Shown: one piece after another, positions 23,652 through 32,368 of the stretch
Layout: every line of letters starts with the position of its first letter
How positions within the stretch are numbered: the first letter of the stretch is position 1
Assembly (NCBI GenBank): GCA_963777915.1
Contig: CAVZSH010000006.1
Span: 1-51,123 of the forward strand
Length of the DNA: 51,123 nt
Direction: 5' to 3'
Source: CAVUPF01 sp963777915
Lineage (GTDB): Bacteria > Actinomycetota > Thermoleophilia > Solirubrobacterales > 70-9
The notes under the pieces: model-generated
What the model was told of the DNA's origin: nothing
The model's input: the letters and a program-made list of their open reading frames with translations, nothing else
Databases searched by the model: none
Program-made: the position numbers and the translations under genes

Positions 23652-23966
23652 TTACTTCGGTCCGTGCGTATGCCACCATTTGAGGAACTCGCGCAGCTCG
23701 ACTTGGTTGGAGACCTTGAGGACTTTGAACAAGCGTTTTAGCTGCGCGTCAGATGGGCGCTTCGGTGGTCGGTAGCCTTGCTCGATGTCTGAGATGTCGC
23801 CTTGCGAGCAGCCAACTGCCGCCGCGAGGTCCTCTTGGCGCATTCCGCAGCGATTGCGCTCAATTGCGAGGAACACACCGACCTGGAAGGCGCTGTTGCG
23901 GAGGGATTTGCGTGCCTGCGCGGCGGTACGGTTCTTTCGCGGCAGCATCGGTCCCTTTGGTGCCAT
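23652..23966 (-). CDS. XRE-family helix-turn-helix regulator
   Basis: A 104-aa protein from the ATG at 23966, preceded by GGTAGGAG. The frame is open up to 24005, but that would overlap the upstream gene. N-terminus basic (MAPKGPMLPRKNRTAAQARK), then a lambda-repressor-type helix-turn-helix: RNRCGMRQEDLAAAVGCSQG, DISDIEQGYRPPKRPSDAQL. A final helical segment is FKVLKVSNQVELREFLKWW. It is a small DNA-binding protein of unknown target. It begins 5 bp after the stop of the Excalibur gene, so the two are probably co-transcribed. Confidence 0.85.
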   Translation of the reverse strand: MAPKGPMLPRKNRTAAQARKSLRNSAFQVGVFLAIERNRCGMRQEDLAAAVGCSQGDISDIEQGYRPPKRPSDAQLKRLFKVLKVSNQVELREFLKWWHTHGPK

Positions 23967-23971
23967 GGCTC

Positions 23972-24244
23972 CTACCTTTCTTCTAGTCTTCCCTGCCGAT
24001 TGCACCGAAACCCCGCCTTCTTATAGGCCCTCGCATACCCAGGCTTGTGCGAGCAGTACTCGCCAACGTCCAGGCATTTGACCCCGCCGGGAGTCCGCGC
24101 GTTCCTAGCGCCGTAGTCTTCTTCGGCCGCCGCCGAACACCGCTTCGAGATGGTGGCGACCGGCTGCTTCGCCGACGCCCCCCCGACCGCACCCACGACC
24201 CCGATTGCAGCAACGATAACCACCGACGCGACACGCTTCTTCAT
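23972..24244 (-). CDS. Secreted Excalibur-domain protein
   Basis: A 90-aa protein. The ATG at 24244 has GGAGGAG seven bases ahead. Signal peptide MKKRVASVVIVAAIGVVGAV with a likely cut after GGASA. The C-terminal half holds the Excalibur calcium-binding-like motif: VKCLDVGEYCSHKPGYARAY followed by KKAGFRCNRQGRLEE, with three cysteines and an aromatic/glycine pattern. In other bacteria such domains occur on secreted nucleases and surface proteins. No enzymatic domain is attached here. It shares a transcript with the XRE gene downstream. Confidence 0.85.
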   Translation of the reverse strand: MKKRVASVVIVAAIGVVGAVGGASAKQPVATISKRCSAAAEEDYGARNARTPGGVKCLDVGEYCSHKPGYARAYKKAGFRCNRQGRLEER

Positions 24245-24787
24245 GGCAACTCCTCCGAGCTGGCGGATTGGGACTGGGTAGGCCGGCGAGCCTACGAGCC
24301 GCCTCGCCAAAAGCAATACCGAAAACTCAAAGAACCTAGACTGGTACGCGATCGACACGGCGCCGCGAGAGGGCGCCGCCATCCAATTCAAGACCACCCG
24401 ACGTTGCTCGGAGTCGTGTCGCCTTGGACATGTCGTCTTGAACCGGACATCAATCGCGATCGGCCAGCACCCCCCTTGACCCGCCGCAGTCGCCGATAGC
24501 CTGGCGACCATGAAAATCTCGCCCAAGGTCATCCATGAAGGAGCGGGCCTCGTCAACCTCCAGTTCACGGCCCTCGGGCAGTTCCCCGCCAAGGCCGGCG
24601 GGGTCGCGGAGAAGCTCCAGTCATCCATCCGGTCGCGCAGCGCGGACCAGTGTGCCTTGCGGTGCTCGGGGGCTCAATCAACTTGTGCGGTCGTCCTTCC
24701 AACAGCCAGGAGACCATGACTTTCGGCGAGCTCGCCCGAGTGTCCGCATCCTCTTCGGCGCCGGCGGCGCAATCAATCGCGCGGCGA
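24245..24787. other. Unassigned stretch upstream of the IS110 element
   Basis: About 540 bp. A plus-strand frame at 24510-24719 (MKISPKVIHEGAGLVNLQFT...) starts without a good ribosome binding site and has no recognised domain. Another ATG at 24716 follows AGGAG and encodes a short MTFGELARVSASSSAPAAQS-type peptide that runs towards the IS110 end. Either may be the remains of a gene disrupted by the insertion. Confidence 0.35.
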
Positions 24788-25825
24788 TCATGTCGCCATG
24801 ACCTTCCCCGCGCTCGGCCGGCAGCGAAGCGCTAGGCAACGGATCTCTCCGTCGCGCAAGCCGTAGTAGCTGAGGGTGAGGATCTTGCGCGCGAGGGCGA
24901 CCTTGGCGATCTTGGGAGTGCGCCGCTCGGCGATCCGCTCGAAGCTCTCCCGTAGCGGGCCCTCGCGGAGGATCGCCTTCTGGGCGGCCTCGACCAGGGC
25001 CCAGCGCAGCGCCCGCGAACCCTGCTTGGAGATGTGGCCGAGACGGGCCTTGCCGTCGGAGGAGCGGATTGTCGGGGTCAGCCCCGCCCAGGCGCAGAGC
25101 TTGCGGGCATTGGGGAAGCGCGAGACCTCGCCGACCTCGGCGAGCAGCAGCATCGCCGTATAGCGGCCGACGCCGGGGATCTGGCGCAGCACCGCCACCC
25201 GGTCATCCGCACGAGCCCGCGAGTCGACCTCGGCGCTGGTGATCTCGATCTCGCGGCCGAAGTCGTCGATCAGCGAGAGCAGGCTCCCAAGGCGACGTCT
25301 CGGCGGCTCGCGCAGCTCCAGCTCGGCGAGGAACTCCCGGCCGCCGACGCCGAAGAGGTCGGAGTGGCGCTGCTGGATGCCCTGACGCGCGAGTGAGGCG
25401 TGGACGCGGTTCTTGAGCGCGGTGCGCATCTGGGTGAGCGCGATCGGGTGGCGCAGCAGGTCGCGGATGTCGCGCAGCTCCCGCGGGGCGATATAGGCCT
25501 CGGGGAGCAGGTCGGCCTTCAGCAGCTGAGCCAGGGTGCGGGCGTCGACAGAGTCCGTCTTCACCCTTGCTGCGGCGATCGCCCTGGTGCGCAGCGGATG
25601 GGCGAGGTGCAGCTCATAGCCGGCGCCCTGGAGCAGGTCGGCCAGCCACTCCCAGCCGTAGGTCGCCTCGACGGCGATCTGTGTCTCGCCCTCGAGCTCG
25701 CCGAGCAGCTCCAGGAAGGTCGCGGGATCGTTGTCGATGCGCCGCGAGAGCACCTCGGTGCCCTCGCCGTCGATCACGGCGAGGTGGGAGCGGCGACGGT
25801 GCAGGTCGATACCGACAGAATTCAT
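24788..25825 (-). CDS. IS110-family DEDD transposase
   Basis: A 345-aa protein from the ATG at 25825; an upstream ATG at 25870 is in frame but unlikely. The N-terminal RuvC-like DEDD domain has VGIDLHRRRSHLAVID (first Asp), QIAVEATYGWEWLAD (Glu) and VKTDSVDARTLAQLL (last Asp pair). The C-terminal Transposase_20 domain is LRQIPGVGRYTAMLLLAEVG and ARKLCAWAGLTPTIRSSDGK, with the downstream catalytic Ser of this family probably in HISKQGSRALRWAL. IS110 recombinases are guided by a bridge RNA made from the element's non-coding end. Here that would lie in the roughly 150 bp upstream of 25825 or the short stretch after 24788. I cannot fix the element ends by eye. Confidence 0.9.
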   Translation of the reverse strand: MNSVGIDLHRRRSHLAVIDGEGTEVLSRRIDNDPATFLELLGELEGETQIAVEATYGWEWLADLLQGAGYELHLAHPLRTRAIAAARVKTDSVDARTLAQLLKADLLPEAYIAPRELRDIRDLLRHPIALTQMRTALKNRVHASLARQGIQQRHSDLFGVGGREFLAELELREPPRRRLGSLLSLIDDFGREIEITSAEVDSRARADDRVAVLRQIPGVGRYTAMLLLAEVGEVSRFPNARKLCAWAGLTPTIRSSDGKARLGHISKQGSRALRWALVEAAQKAILREGPLRESFERIAERRTPKIAKVALARKILTLSYYGLRDGEIRCLALRCRPSAGKVMAT

Positions 25826-25972
25826 TGGTGGGCCTCCTTCGGTCCGGGGTTCTATTTGCGCCCGTGGCATATCGCCCCGGGCACCGGAGCGTCAGGAGGC
25901 CCGCTCCTTCATGGCATCAACCATGCCCCTGCTCGCCTCGTCTACCCCGTCCTTGCCGCACTCGGCACGTGG

Positions 25973-26923
25973 ATGCTCCTGACCGCCGCTAGCGTCCAGG
26001 CAGCTCCGGAGACGATTGGGCAGCTGGCGCCGGATAATCCACCGGCCTACTGCGTCCATGGACCATATGACAGCGTGCCAATCGGTCCAGCAGCAGCCAC
26101 CTATACGGTGTCCGCGCCAGGCGTGATCACCTCCTGGAGCACCAACGCAACGGCCGGGGCAGGGCAGACCCTGACCTTCAAAGTCTATCGGTCATTGGGA
26201 TCAGAAAAATACCTCGTTGTTGGACATGACGGCCCGCAGACCCTTACGCCAAGCACGCTCAATACCTTCAAGACGAGTATTTCGGTTCAGGCTGGCGACC
26301 TCATAGGGGTAGATGACGACAACGCCGAAGTTGTGCCAAACGCCTGCGCGTTTAAAACCGGCACCCTGACCGACCATGCCGCCTTCGCAAAAGGGGAAGC
26401 CGCCGACGGCGCAATCGCGACAATGGAAGGCTTCGAAGAAGAAGCGCGGAACAACCTCACTGCCATCGTCCTTTCGCCACCGGCGCTCGCCTCTCTAACG
26501 CCTGCTAAGGGTTCGATCAGAGGTGGCACGTCGGTAACAATCACCGGCACAAACTTTACGGAAGCCAGCGCGGTCAAATTCGGCTCTGCCGCAGCCTCCA
26601 GCTTCACGGTCAACTCCGACACCCAGATCACGGCGACGGCGCCATCCTCTTCAGCGCCTGGCCCGCTTAGCGTGGTGGTGACGACAGTCGCGGGCACCGC
26701 GACCTCACCCCAGCAGTTCACCTACACCGCCTGCGTCGTCCCCAAGCTGACGGGCAAGAAGCTGAAAGTGGCCAAGAAGGCCCTGGCCAAGGCCGAATGC
26801 AAGCTCGGCAAGGTGAAGAAGCTCAAGGGTGCCACGACGAAAACTGGCAAGGTGAAGAAGCAGAGCCCCAAGCCCGGCAAGATTCTGGCGCCGGGTTCGA
26901 AGGTCAGCGTCAAGCTCGGATAG
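25973..26923 (+). CDS. Secreted IPT/TIG and PASTA protein, 5' end probably altered by IS110
   Basis: In frame, a signal-peptide-like stretch LVYPVLAALGTWMLLTAASV ends QAAPETIGQ. Its only in-frame start is the ATG at 25973, inside the hydrophobic core, and the frame upstream runs back into IS110 sequence. The native start was therefore probably removed by the insertion. The mature part has a beta-rich domain of about 150 residues of unknown type. An IPT/TIG domain follows (SLTPAKGSIRGGTSVTITGT, NFTEASAVKFG), then a C-terminal PASTA-like module (VVPKLTGKKLKVAKKALAKA, KVKKQSPKPGKILAPGSKVS). TIG and PASTA are extracellular ligand- or wall-binding folds. A paralogue without the TIG domain follows at 27077. 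Confidence 0.8.
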   Translation: MLLTAASVQAAPETIGQLAPDNPPAYCVHGPYDSVPIGPAAATYTVSAPGVITSWSTNATAGAGQTLTFKVYRSLGSEKYLVVGHDGPQTLTPSTLNTFKTSISVQAGDLIGVDDDNAEVVPNACAFKTGTLTDHAAFAKGEAADGAIATMEGFEEEARNNLTAIVLSPPALASLTPAKGSIRGGTSVTITGTNFTEASAVKFGSAAASSFTVNSDTQITATAPSSSAPGPLSVVVTTVAGTATSPQQFTYTACVVPKLTGKKLKVAKKALAKAECKLGKVKKLKGATTKTGKVKKQSPKPGKILAPGSKVSVKLG

Positions 26924-26933
26924 CAACAGGGGC

Positions 26934-26949
26934 GCGGTCTTCAGACCGC
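26934..26949 (+). terminator. Short hairpin after the IPT/PASTA gene
   Basis: GCGGTCT-TC-AGACCGC, a 7-bp perfect inverted repeat 11 bp after the stop codon, without a T-tract. Possible terminator. Confidence 0.4.
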
Positions 26950-27076
26950 AGCCATCGCCTTCAAAGCCCCACCCGTGCGCCTCTCCCGCGAGCACCGCGG
27001 CTGGGACGGCGATCCGCGCAGTCGGCCAGCATAGATCCTTGCTCATGATCGGCTCGGTGCCTGTCGATGACGCTCC

Positions 27077-27917
27077 ATGCCCAAGAGCAAAAAGAGGCTA
27101 CGCCGGCGCGCGATTCTGGCAGCACTCGGAGCCTGCATCGCAATGTTGGCTCTTGCAGGCATCGCTCAGGCCGAAACGCTGACGCTCGGGGCGGCTCTCA
27201 CGGGCACTGAAGCAAGCCCGGCATTCTGCAGCCCGGTGGGCGAAGGTGGTTGTGGGGAGATGACGGTGACCGCAGCCGCGCCGTCCGTGGGGACCAGGTC
27301 TCCGGTTAACGGCACGGTTGTGCGCTGGCGGATCAGGGGGTCCTCCGCGACGCCCGGCTACAAACTCAACGTGCTGCGCGACAATGGCGATGACAGCTAC
27401 ACGGTGACGGCATCGACGGGTTCCGTGACCCCCGCTGGCAACGAAATCGAAACCTTCGCCTCGGGCCTTCCGATTCACCTCGGTGAATACCTCGAGCTGG
27501 ACATTCCCTACAGCGGCCACATCGCCGAGGTCGACGGTGAATCGACCAATGCCTTCTTCCCTCCTACGGCTGAAGTCGGAGAATCCGCGGCCACAGGCGC
27601 AGGAGAAATCCCCCTCGTCTTCGGCTACAACGCGGACGTTCGAATCTGAATCGGCCCCGGCGACGCACGGGACCCCGCCGCCGCCGGCGCCCCCGATCGT
27701 GGCTCCAACCCCGGCGCCTGCAGCAGAAGCCCATTGCACCGTCCCCAAGCTGAAGGGCAAGAAACTGAAGGCGGTGCGCAAGAAGCTCACCAAGGCCGAC
27801 TGCAAGCTCGGCAGGGTCAGCGGCCGCAAGGGCAAGAGCGCCAAGGTCAAGAAGCAGAGCCCCAAGCCGGGCAAGGTGCTGGCGCCGGGCGCCAAGGTCG
27901 GCGTCAAGCTGAGCTGA
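27077..27917 (+). pseudogene. Secreted PASTA protein split by a frameshift
   Basis: Starts at an ATG with the basic signal peptide MPKSKKRLRRRAILAALGAC, cleavage near AQAETLTLG. The first frame encodes a beta-rich domain (VNGTVVRWRIRGSSATPGYK, YLELDIPYSGHIAEVDGEST) and stops at 27649 after FGYNADVRI. The next frame continues at once as FESESAPATHGTPPPPAPPI and ends in a PASTA-like module (TVPKLKGKKLKAVRKKLTKA, AKVKKQSPKPGKVLAPGAKV) at 27917. A one-base indel near 27640 separates the sensor domain from its wall-binding tail. The neighbour at 25973 has the same design in one frame. Sequencing error is possible, since the rest shows no decay. Confidence 0.75.
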
Positions 27918-28853
27918 GTCTTCAGCGAAGCGGCGGTAGTACGCAGTTCATGTTGGTTGGCGCCGCCGACCGCAGGCGTGGGGGAGAGGCGGCACTGAGC
28001 AGCCCAAGCCAACGCCGATATCCGCACCCGAGCAAGCAGCCCCCGGGTCACCCGTTCCGCCCGATCAACCACCGCATCGAGCCCGCGATCTCAAACCGCC
28101 CGGATTTTTCGCCAACCCCAAAACCCCCGCCACCCCCCGCTCCCAGAGCCGTCCTCGACCCCCGCCCACCCGCTCCCACCGACCCCCGCCGCCCCAAACT
28201 TCTTGACCCCTTGACCGCTCTGTGCTTCAATCCCGGCTGTTGATGTACTGAGTAGTTCATTCCCGTCACCCGACGGGCCGGCCGCAGGGCCGGGGTTACG
28301 AGCAAAAGAGTTCCGAAGGGCCGCTCGGGAAGCGGCTGGCAGCGGGGCTCACGGAACGGAGAGATTGAAAGTGGGAGAAGTGATTTCGGGACCTGGCATC
28401 GGCCGCCGCCAAGCTGGCCGCGCCGGCATGCCGGCTCACCGCCAAGATGGCAGTCGTCTCCCTGTCCGGCAGACGGCGCCTCGGGGGCAGTGCGAGTTGC
28501 GCCACGAGCCATGGGGAGCTTCCCTGCTCCAGGCCCAAGCCGCTCGCAGCTGCTCCAACGCCTCGGCCCGGGCCATCCGCGCCGGCACCGATGGCTCGGG
28601 GCCCGGGGCGCTCTCTCCTTTCCCGCAGCACCGCGTCATCGCCTTGACTCGCGCCGACCGCCCCCCGCTGCCTTCCCCCGCGACCCAATCCTCCAACCCT
28701 CCCGAGCCCGCGCCCCAGAGGCATCCGGGTTCCCCCAAGTGGCACTCGCCGTCCTCCCTGGCGCGCGGGGCCTACGACCTCTCGACGCTTTCCCAGGCGC
28801 TCGAGGGGTCATGCACATCGCCGGCGACCCTCAACGCTTCCCGGGGCTTGCTA
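27918..28853. other. Gene-free stretch of about 930 bp with a C-rich tract
   Basis: 28116-28195 is strikingly cytosine-rich on this strand, with at least eight runs of three to six C. At 28262-28300 a CGGGCCGGCCGCAGGGCCGGGG hairpin-prone segment follows an AT-richer patch (TGATGTACTGAGTAGTTCATT). A frame from about 28371 (VGEVISGPGIGRR...) has no recognisable domain and runs into the IS630 end, so it may be an interrupted gene. Nothing else supported. Confidence 0.4.
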
Positions 28854-30042
28854 GTGGGCCTCCCGTAAACGTTTGACCGGAAACTCCCCTCCGGCGACGA
28901 ACAGGCAGCCATGTCCCCGAACCGGGAGGTGGCGATGAGACCGCCAGAGGTGTTCGTTCGTGAGTTGATGCCCGAGGAGGGCGCTCGGCTGCGCTCGATA
29001 TCGCGGCGGGCGAAGTACCAGTCCAAGCGCGAGCGGGCGATGATCCTGCTCGCCTCGGCGACCGGGATGTCGGCTCCGGAGATCGCCGAATTGGTGCGCA
29101 CCGACGATTCCCACGTACGCAAGGTGATCCACGCCTTCAACGAGGATGGCTTTGACTCGCTGGACCCTGACTATCGGGGCGGGCGCCCACCCAAGACGAC
29201 GCCCGCGCAGCGCGACCGCATCGTCGCGGTCGCCCGTGCCCGCCCCGATACCCAGGGCGTTGCCTTGACGCGTTGGTCGTTGCCGAAGCTGCGCCCGCAC
29301 CTGATCGAGTCCGGAGTCGTCAAAGAGCTGGGCGAGGAGACCCTGCGCCAGATCCTGCGTGGGGCCGGGCTCTCCCACCAGCGCACGCGCTCGTGGAAGT
29401 GGAGCCCTGACCCCGGCTTCCGCGAGAAAGCCGACCGGGTGCTCTCCCTCTACCGAGACCCACCGCCCGACGGCGTCGTCGTCTGCTTTGACGAGATGGG
29501 GCCGATCCAGCTGATCCCCCACCAGGGCTCGGGCTGGGCGCCCGAGCGCCTGCCCCAGCGCCTGCGCGCGACCTACAACCGAAAGGGCGGGGTCCGCTAC
29601 CTCTACGGCGCCTATGAGGTCGGCGCCGATCGTCTGCATGGGCGGCTTCGCCCCCGCAAGGGCGAGCGCGAGGTGATCGGCTTCTTCAGCCAGATCCGGA
29701 TGCGCTATGACCCTCGCCTCCGCATCTACCTGATCCAGGACAACCTCTCTTGCCACTGGACGCCCAAGGTGAGGGAGTGGGCCTCGAAGGCGAACATGGA
29801 GCTGGTCCCCACCCCTACCTACGCCAGCTACCTGAACCGGATCGAGTGCCACTTCTGGGCGCTCGGGGAGTTCGTCGTCAAGAACGCCGACTATGAGAGT
29901 TGGGAAGAGTTGGCCGGGGCGATGGCCCGCCACATCTCCTATCGCAACGGCCCCCATCGCGATCGGCGGCTCGCCGAGGCGGAGCGGCGCAGGCGGGTGG
30001 CGTGAGTTGGGGTTACGGGTGGAACGTTTCGGGGAGGCCCAC
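28854..30042 (+). mobile_element. IS630-family insertion sequence, 1189 bp
   Basis: Imperfect terminal inverted repeats of about 25 bp: GTGGGCCTCCCGTAAACGTT at the left end (28854) and GTGGGCCTCCCCGAAACGTT read inward from 30042. It is flanked by the TA dinucleotide at 28852-28853 and 30043-30044, the target duplication of the IS630/Tc1 group. It contains one transposase gene. Confidence 0.87.
28935..30005 (+). CDS. IS630-family transposase
   Basis: A 356-aa transposase from the ATG at 28935, preceded by GGGAGG; an ATG at 28911 is also in frame. N-terminal helix-turn-helix (AMILLASATGMSAPEIAELV, RTDDSHVRKVIHAFNEDGFD) followed by the HTH_32-like GRPPKTTPAQRD segment. The DDE catalytic residues are in VVVCFDEMGPIQL, RIYLIQDNLSCHWT and LNRIECHFWALGEF. 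All three acidic residues are present and the frame is intact. Cut-and-paste transposition into TA. Confidence 0.92.
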   Translation: MRPPEVFVRELMPEEGARLRSISRRAKYQSKRERAMILLASATGMSAPEIAELVRTDDSHVRKVIHAFNEDGFDSLDPDYRGGRPPKTTPAQRDRIVAVARARPDTQGVALTRWSLPKLRPHLIESGVVKELGEETLRQILRGAGLSHQRTRSWKWSPDPGFREKADRVLSLYRDPPPDGVVVCFDEMGPIQLIPHQGSGWAPERLPQRLRATYNRKGGVRYLYGAYEVGADRLHGRLRPRKGEREVIGFFSQIRMRYDPRLRIYLIQDNLSCHWTPKVREWASKANMELVPTPTYASYLNRIECHFWALGEFVVKNADYESWEELAGAMARHISYRNGPHRDRRLAEAERRRRVA

Positions 30043-30199
30043 TAGCTCGCGTCGGGTAGCTTCCGACAGGGCTCCGAAATCGTCTTCTATCTCGTGCAGC
30101 GGCGCCATTCCTGCGCAGACCCCGAACGCCGACCTAGGTCTGTCGGACTCCGTAGCTGGTTTTAGGCCGCGAAGCGTGGCACCGGCGTTAAGCCCTGCA

Positions 30200-30221
30200 A
30201 GCCCCGGCTGACGCCGGGGCT
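30200..30221 (+). terminator. 9-bp hairpin upstream of the small sigma factor gene
   Basis: AGCCCCGGC-TGAC-GCCGGGGCT is perfect and very stable. No T-tract follows. It could end transcription coming from the IS630 side. Confidence 0.4.
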
Positions 30222-30312
30222 CCTCGCGGCCCTCGCCTGCAGCTCGGGTTCCGGGCTCGCCGTCCGGTGCCCTTCGCGGCCTCCTCAAAGCCAGCGATCG
30301 AGGAGGTCCGAG

Positions 30313-30849
30313 ATGTACGTCAGCAGCGCCGAGAAGCCAAGGCGGGCTCAGGTCCGAGCCCTCGTCGAGCAGCTCTACCGCGAGCGCTACCGCTACCTGT
30401 TGCGGATCGCTGTGAAGAACGGCGCAAGCCGCGAGGAGGCCTCGGAATCAGTTCAGTTCGCCTTCCTCTCATTCGTCGAGAAATTCGATCCCGCTAGCGG
30501 CTCCCCGCCCCTCGGCTGGTTGACGCTTACCCTTCAGCGGGAGTGCTGGGCTGCACGCCGCCGAGAGCATCTCGATTGCAGCGCCGGCCAGGGGGCCGCC
30601 CCTGACTCGGCAGGCCGGAGCTTCGCCGCCGAGTCGATCCCCTCGGGCGATACCGGCTCCGAGCAGCTGGTCGAGCTGGTCGACGAGGCGCGCTCAGGTC
30701 TCGCCGCCCTGAAGCCCGCGGAGCGCCGCACGCTCAGCATGATCGCCGCTGGCTTCTCCTATCGCGAGATCGGCCAGGTCACGGGCTTCACGTACACGAA
30801 AATCAACCGCTGCGCCACCGAGGGCTGCGCAGCGCTCCGGAGTAGCTGA
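30313..30849 (+). CDS. ECF-like RNA polymerase sigma factor
   Basis: A 178-aa protein from an ATG preceded by GAGGAGG. Region 2: LVEQLYRERYRYLLRIAVKN, ASREEASESVQFAFLSFVEK and FDPASGSPPLGWLTLTLQRE. Region 4: LAALKPAERRTLSMIAAGFS, then the helix-turn-helix YREIGQVTGFTYTKINRCAT. The linker between the two regions is long and acidic/serine rich. No anti-sigma gene with a clear zinc motif follows; the next gene is a multi-span membrane protein that could play that part. Promoter targets unknown. Confidence 0.85.
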   Translation: MYVSSAEKPRRAQVRALVEQLYRERYRYLLRIAVKNGASREEASESVQFAFLSFVEKFDPASGSPPLGWLTLTLQRECWAARRREHLDCSAGQGAAPDSAGRSFAAESIPSGDTGSEQLVELVDEARSGLAALKPAERRTLSMIAAGFSYREIGQVTGFTYTKINRCATEGCAALRSS

Positions 30850-31045
30850 TGCGTCGAGTGGACTCTTCCACATGACACAGCACGCGTGTGGCCCGGACGA
30901 CGGCGCCTCCTTCTCGTCCGAAGCGAGAGCGTTGAGGATCAGCGGCGCGCACTCGCATTTCGGTGGATGCGGCAGTCCAAGAAGTAAGTGTTGCCCTGCC
31001 CCGGGCGAGTGCCCCGATCCATGGCTTAACGCCATACTCTCGCGG

Positions 31046-31978
31046 GTGCAAGCCGTCCCGCCGATAGCTCCGCGGCCGAGGCACTCTCGCGACATGCTTT
31101 TGGGGGTGGCCGCCGCGATCCTTGCGGGTAGTGTCGCGGTGCTTGCGGCTGCCGACATCCTGGGCTTGGTGGATCTCTTCGATACCAATTGGCCCGCCGG
31201 GTTTCGGATCGCGTCCGGGTGCAAGGTGATGTTCGACCTCATCCTGATTCCCGCCTTTACCCTCAGCAGCGTCGCCTTCTTGTCCCAGGCGGAGCGAAGA
31301 GCCAGAAGGCTCGAGATCGGCGCACTCTTGGCAGCATCCGGAGCCGTCGTTGGCTTGATCGGCGCAGCACTCGCGGCTGCAGTCAGCATCGCGCACCACT
31401 ATTCGGGTACCTACACCGCAGGGCTCTGTTTCGAGGTAGCGGGGACTTTCGTCACGATGTTCGCTGCGCTAGCTGCATCTTCAGGTTTCTCGAAGGCCGC
31501 GGGGGCCACCCCCAACTCTCTCAGCCGCGATTCCAGGCTCGTGTGGGCAGCCGTCGGTCTCGCTGGTGCATACGGGTTCGCGACGATCAGCCAAGTCGTC
31601 TTCCTCCGCTATTACTCAGACCACGGCGCGACTGCCTCATTTACGACCGGCGCAGTCATCGCGATCGCGGGAGGTGCCCTCGCGATCGGAGCTGGTGCGA
31701 TTGGTGCCGTTGGCTTCCGTGGCTCCCAACGGCGGCAGCGCCAAGGAATCGCCGATTGGGTTGCACGTCGCGACAGTGTGCTCGGGGTGGCGATAACCGC
31801 ATTCACGATGGCGTTCCTTCTGATGGGTATCGGCACGTTCTGGCAGGCGAGTAGCGGCGCGCAGAACGGATTCGACTCAACGCGAATTGCTCTCGTTTGG
31901 CTTGCCGGCGCGGCTTTGATCGGGAACGCGATTGCGAGCGTTTGTGCTGCTGATGGCTTCTCTCGCTCTCGCCGTTGA
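31046..31978 (+). CDS. Multi-span membrane protein of unknown function
   Basis: About 310 aa from a GTG at 31046. The frame is open from an ATG at 30872, and an ATG at 31094 directly precedes the first helix. Seven to eight hydrophobic helices are visible, for example MLLGVAAAILAGSVAVLAAA, EIGALLAASGAVVGLIGAAL, GAVIAIAGGALAIGAGAIGA and VLGVAITAFTMAFLLMGIGT, separated by short charged loops. No catalytic or transport motif recognised. It follows the sigma-factor gene by about 200 bp on the same strand and could be its membrane regulator, which is a guess from position only. Confidence 0.65.
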   Translation: MQAVPPIAPRPRHSRDMLLGVAAAILAGSVAVLAAADILGLVDLFDTNWPAGFRIASGCKVMFDLILIPAFTLSSVAFLSQAERRARRLEIGALLAASGAVVGLIGAALAAAVSIAHHYSGTYTAGLCFEVAGTFVTMFAALAASSGFSKAAGATPNSLSRDSRLVWAAVGLAGAYGFATISQVVFLRYYSDHGATASFTTGAVIAIAGGALAIGAGAIGAVGFRGSQRRQRQGIADWVARRDSVLGVAITAFTMAFLLMGIGTFWQASSGAQNGFDSTRIALVWLAGAALIGNAIASVCAADGFSRSRR

Positions 31979-32099
31979 TCAGCCCTCGTATGGCGACGGC
32001 TCCATCGTCGTTGCTGCCGCAATCTTCCTGTTTCTGCGCGCTGGCTGAAGGGGGCTCAGCTGACACCGCTGCGACGCGGCGGCAATTACATATAAAGCT

Positions 32100-32117
32100 A
32101 ATCAACTTAATCAACTT
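32100..32117. repeat. Tandem 9-bp repeat in an AT-rich promoter region
   Basis: AATCAACTT occurs twice in a row, followed by TATGCT, a plausible -10 box, some 45 bp before the ATG at 32162. It may be an operator for the small gene downstream. Confidence 0.4.
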
Positions 32118-32161
32118 TATGCTACGGTTGTTGCTTGGTCATCCGACGAAGGAGGCAGTCC

Positions 32162-32368
32162 ATGCCGCAGATACTCGTAGTGACCGACACCCAGGAGGAG
32201 ATCGCCAGCACGGTCGTGTATCGGGAGCGGATCGCCCTCACCGATCTCGAGTCCGACCACTTCTCAGGCCAATTGGTCGAGCGCGTCGGCTGGGCTGTGC
32301 TCGACGCCGATCAGCTCGAGCACACGGATGAACGACTCATCTCGCACCCGACCGCGATGTCAGCCTGA
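32162..32368 (+). CDS. Small hypothetical protein, 68 aa
   Basis: ATG preceded at good distance by AAGGAGG (32149-32155), so translation is credible. Sequence MPQILVVTDTQEEIASTVVY then RERIALTDLESDHFSGQLVE and RVGWAVLDADQLEHTDE. It is an acidic alpha/beta protein without cysteines or membrane segments. I do not know its family. It stands alone at the right end of the island, with AT-rich repeated sequence as a likely promoter. Confidence 0.6.
   Translation: MPQILVVTDTQEEIASTVVYRERIALTDLESDHFSGQLVERVGWAVLDADQLEHTDERLISHPTAMSA

Noticed and set aside
24510..24719. 69-aa open frame
   Set aside because: No ribosome binding site, no recognised domain, and the second half is Ser/Arg nonsense; kept only as a note in the region entry.
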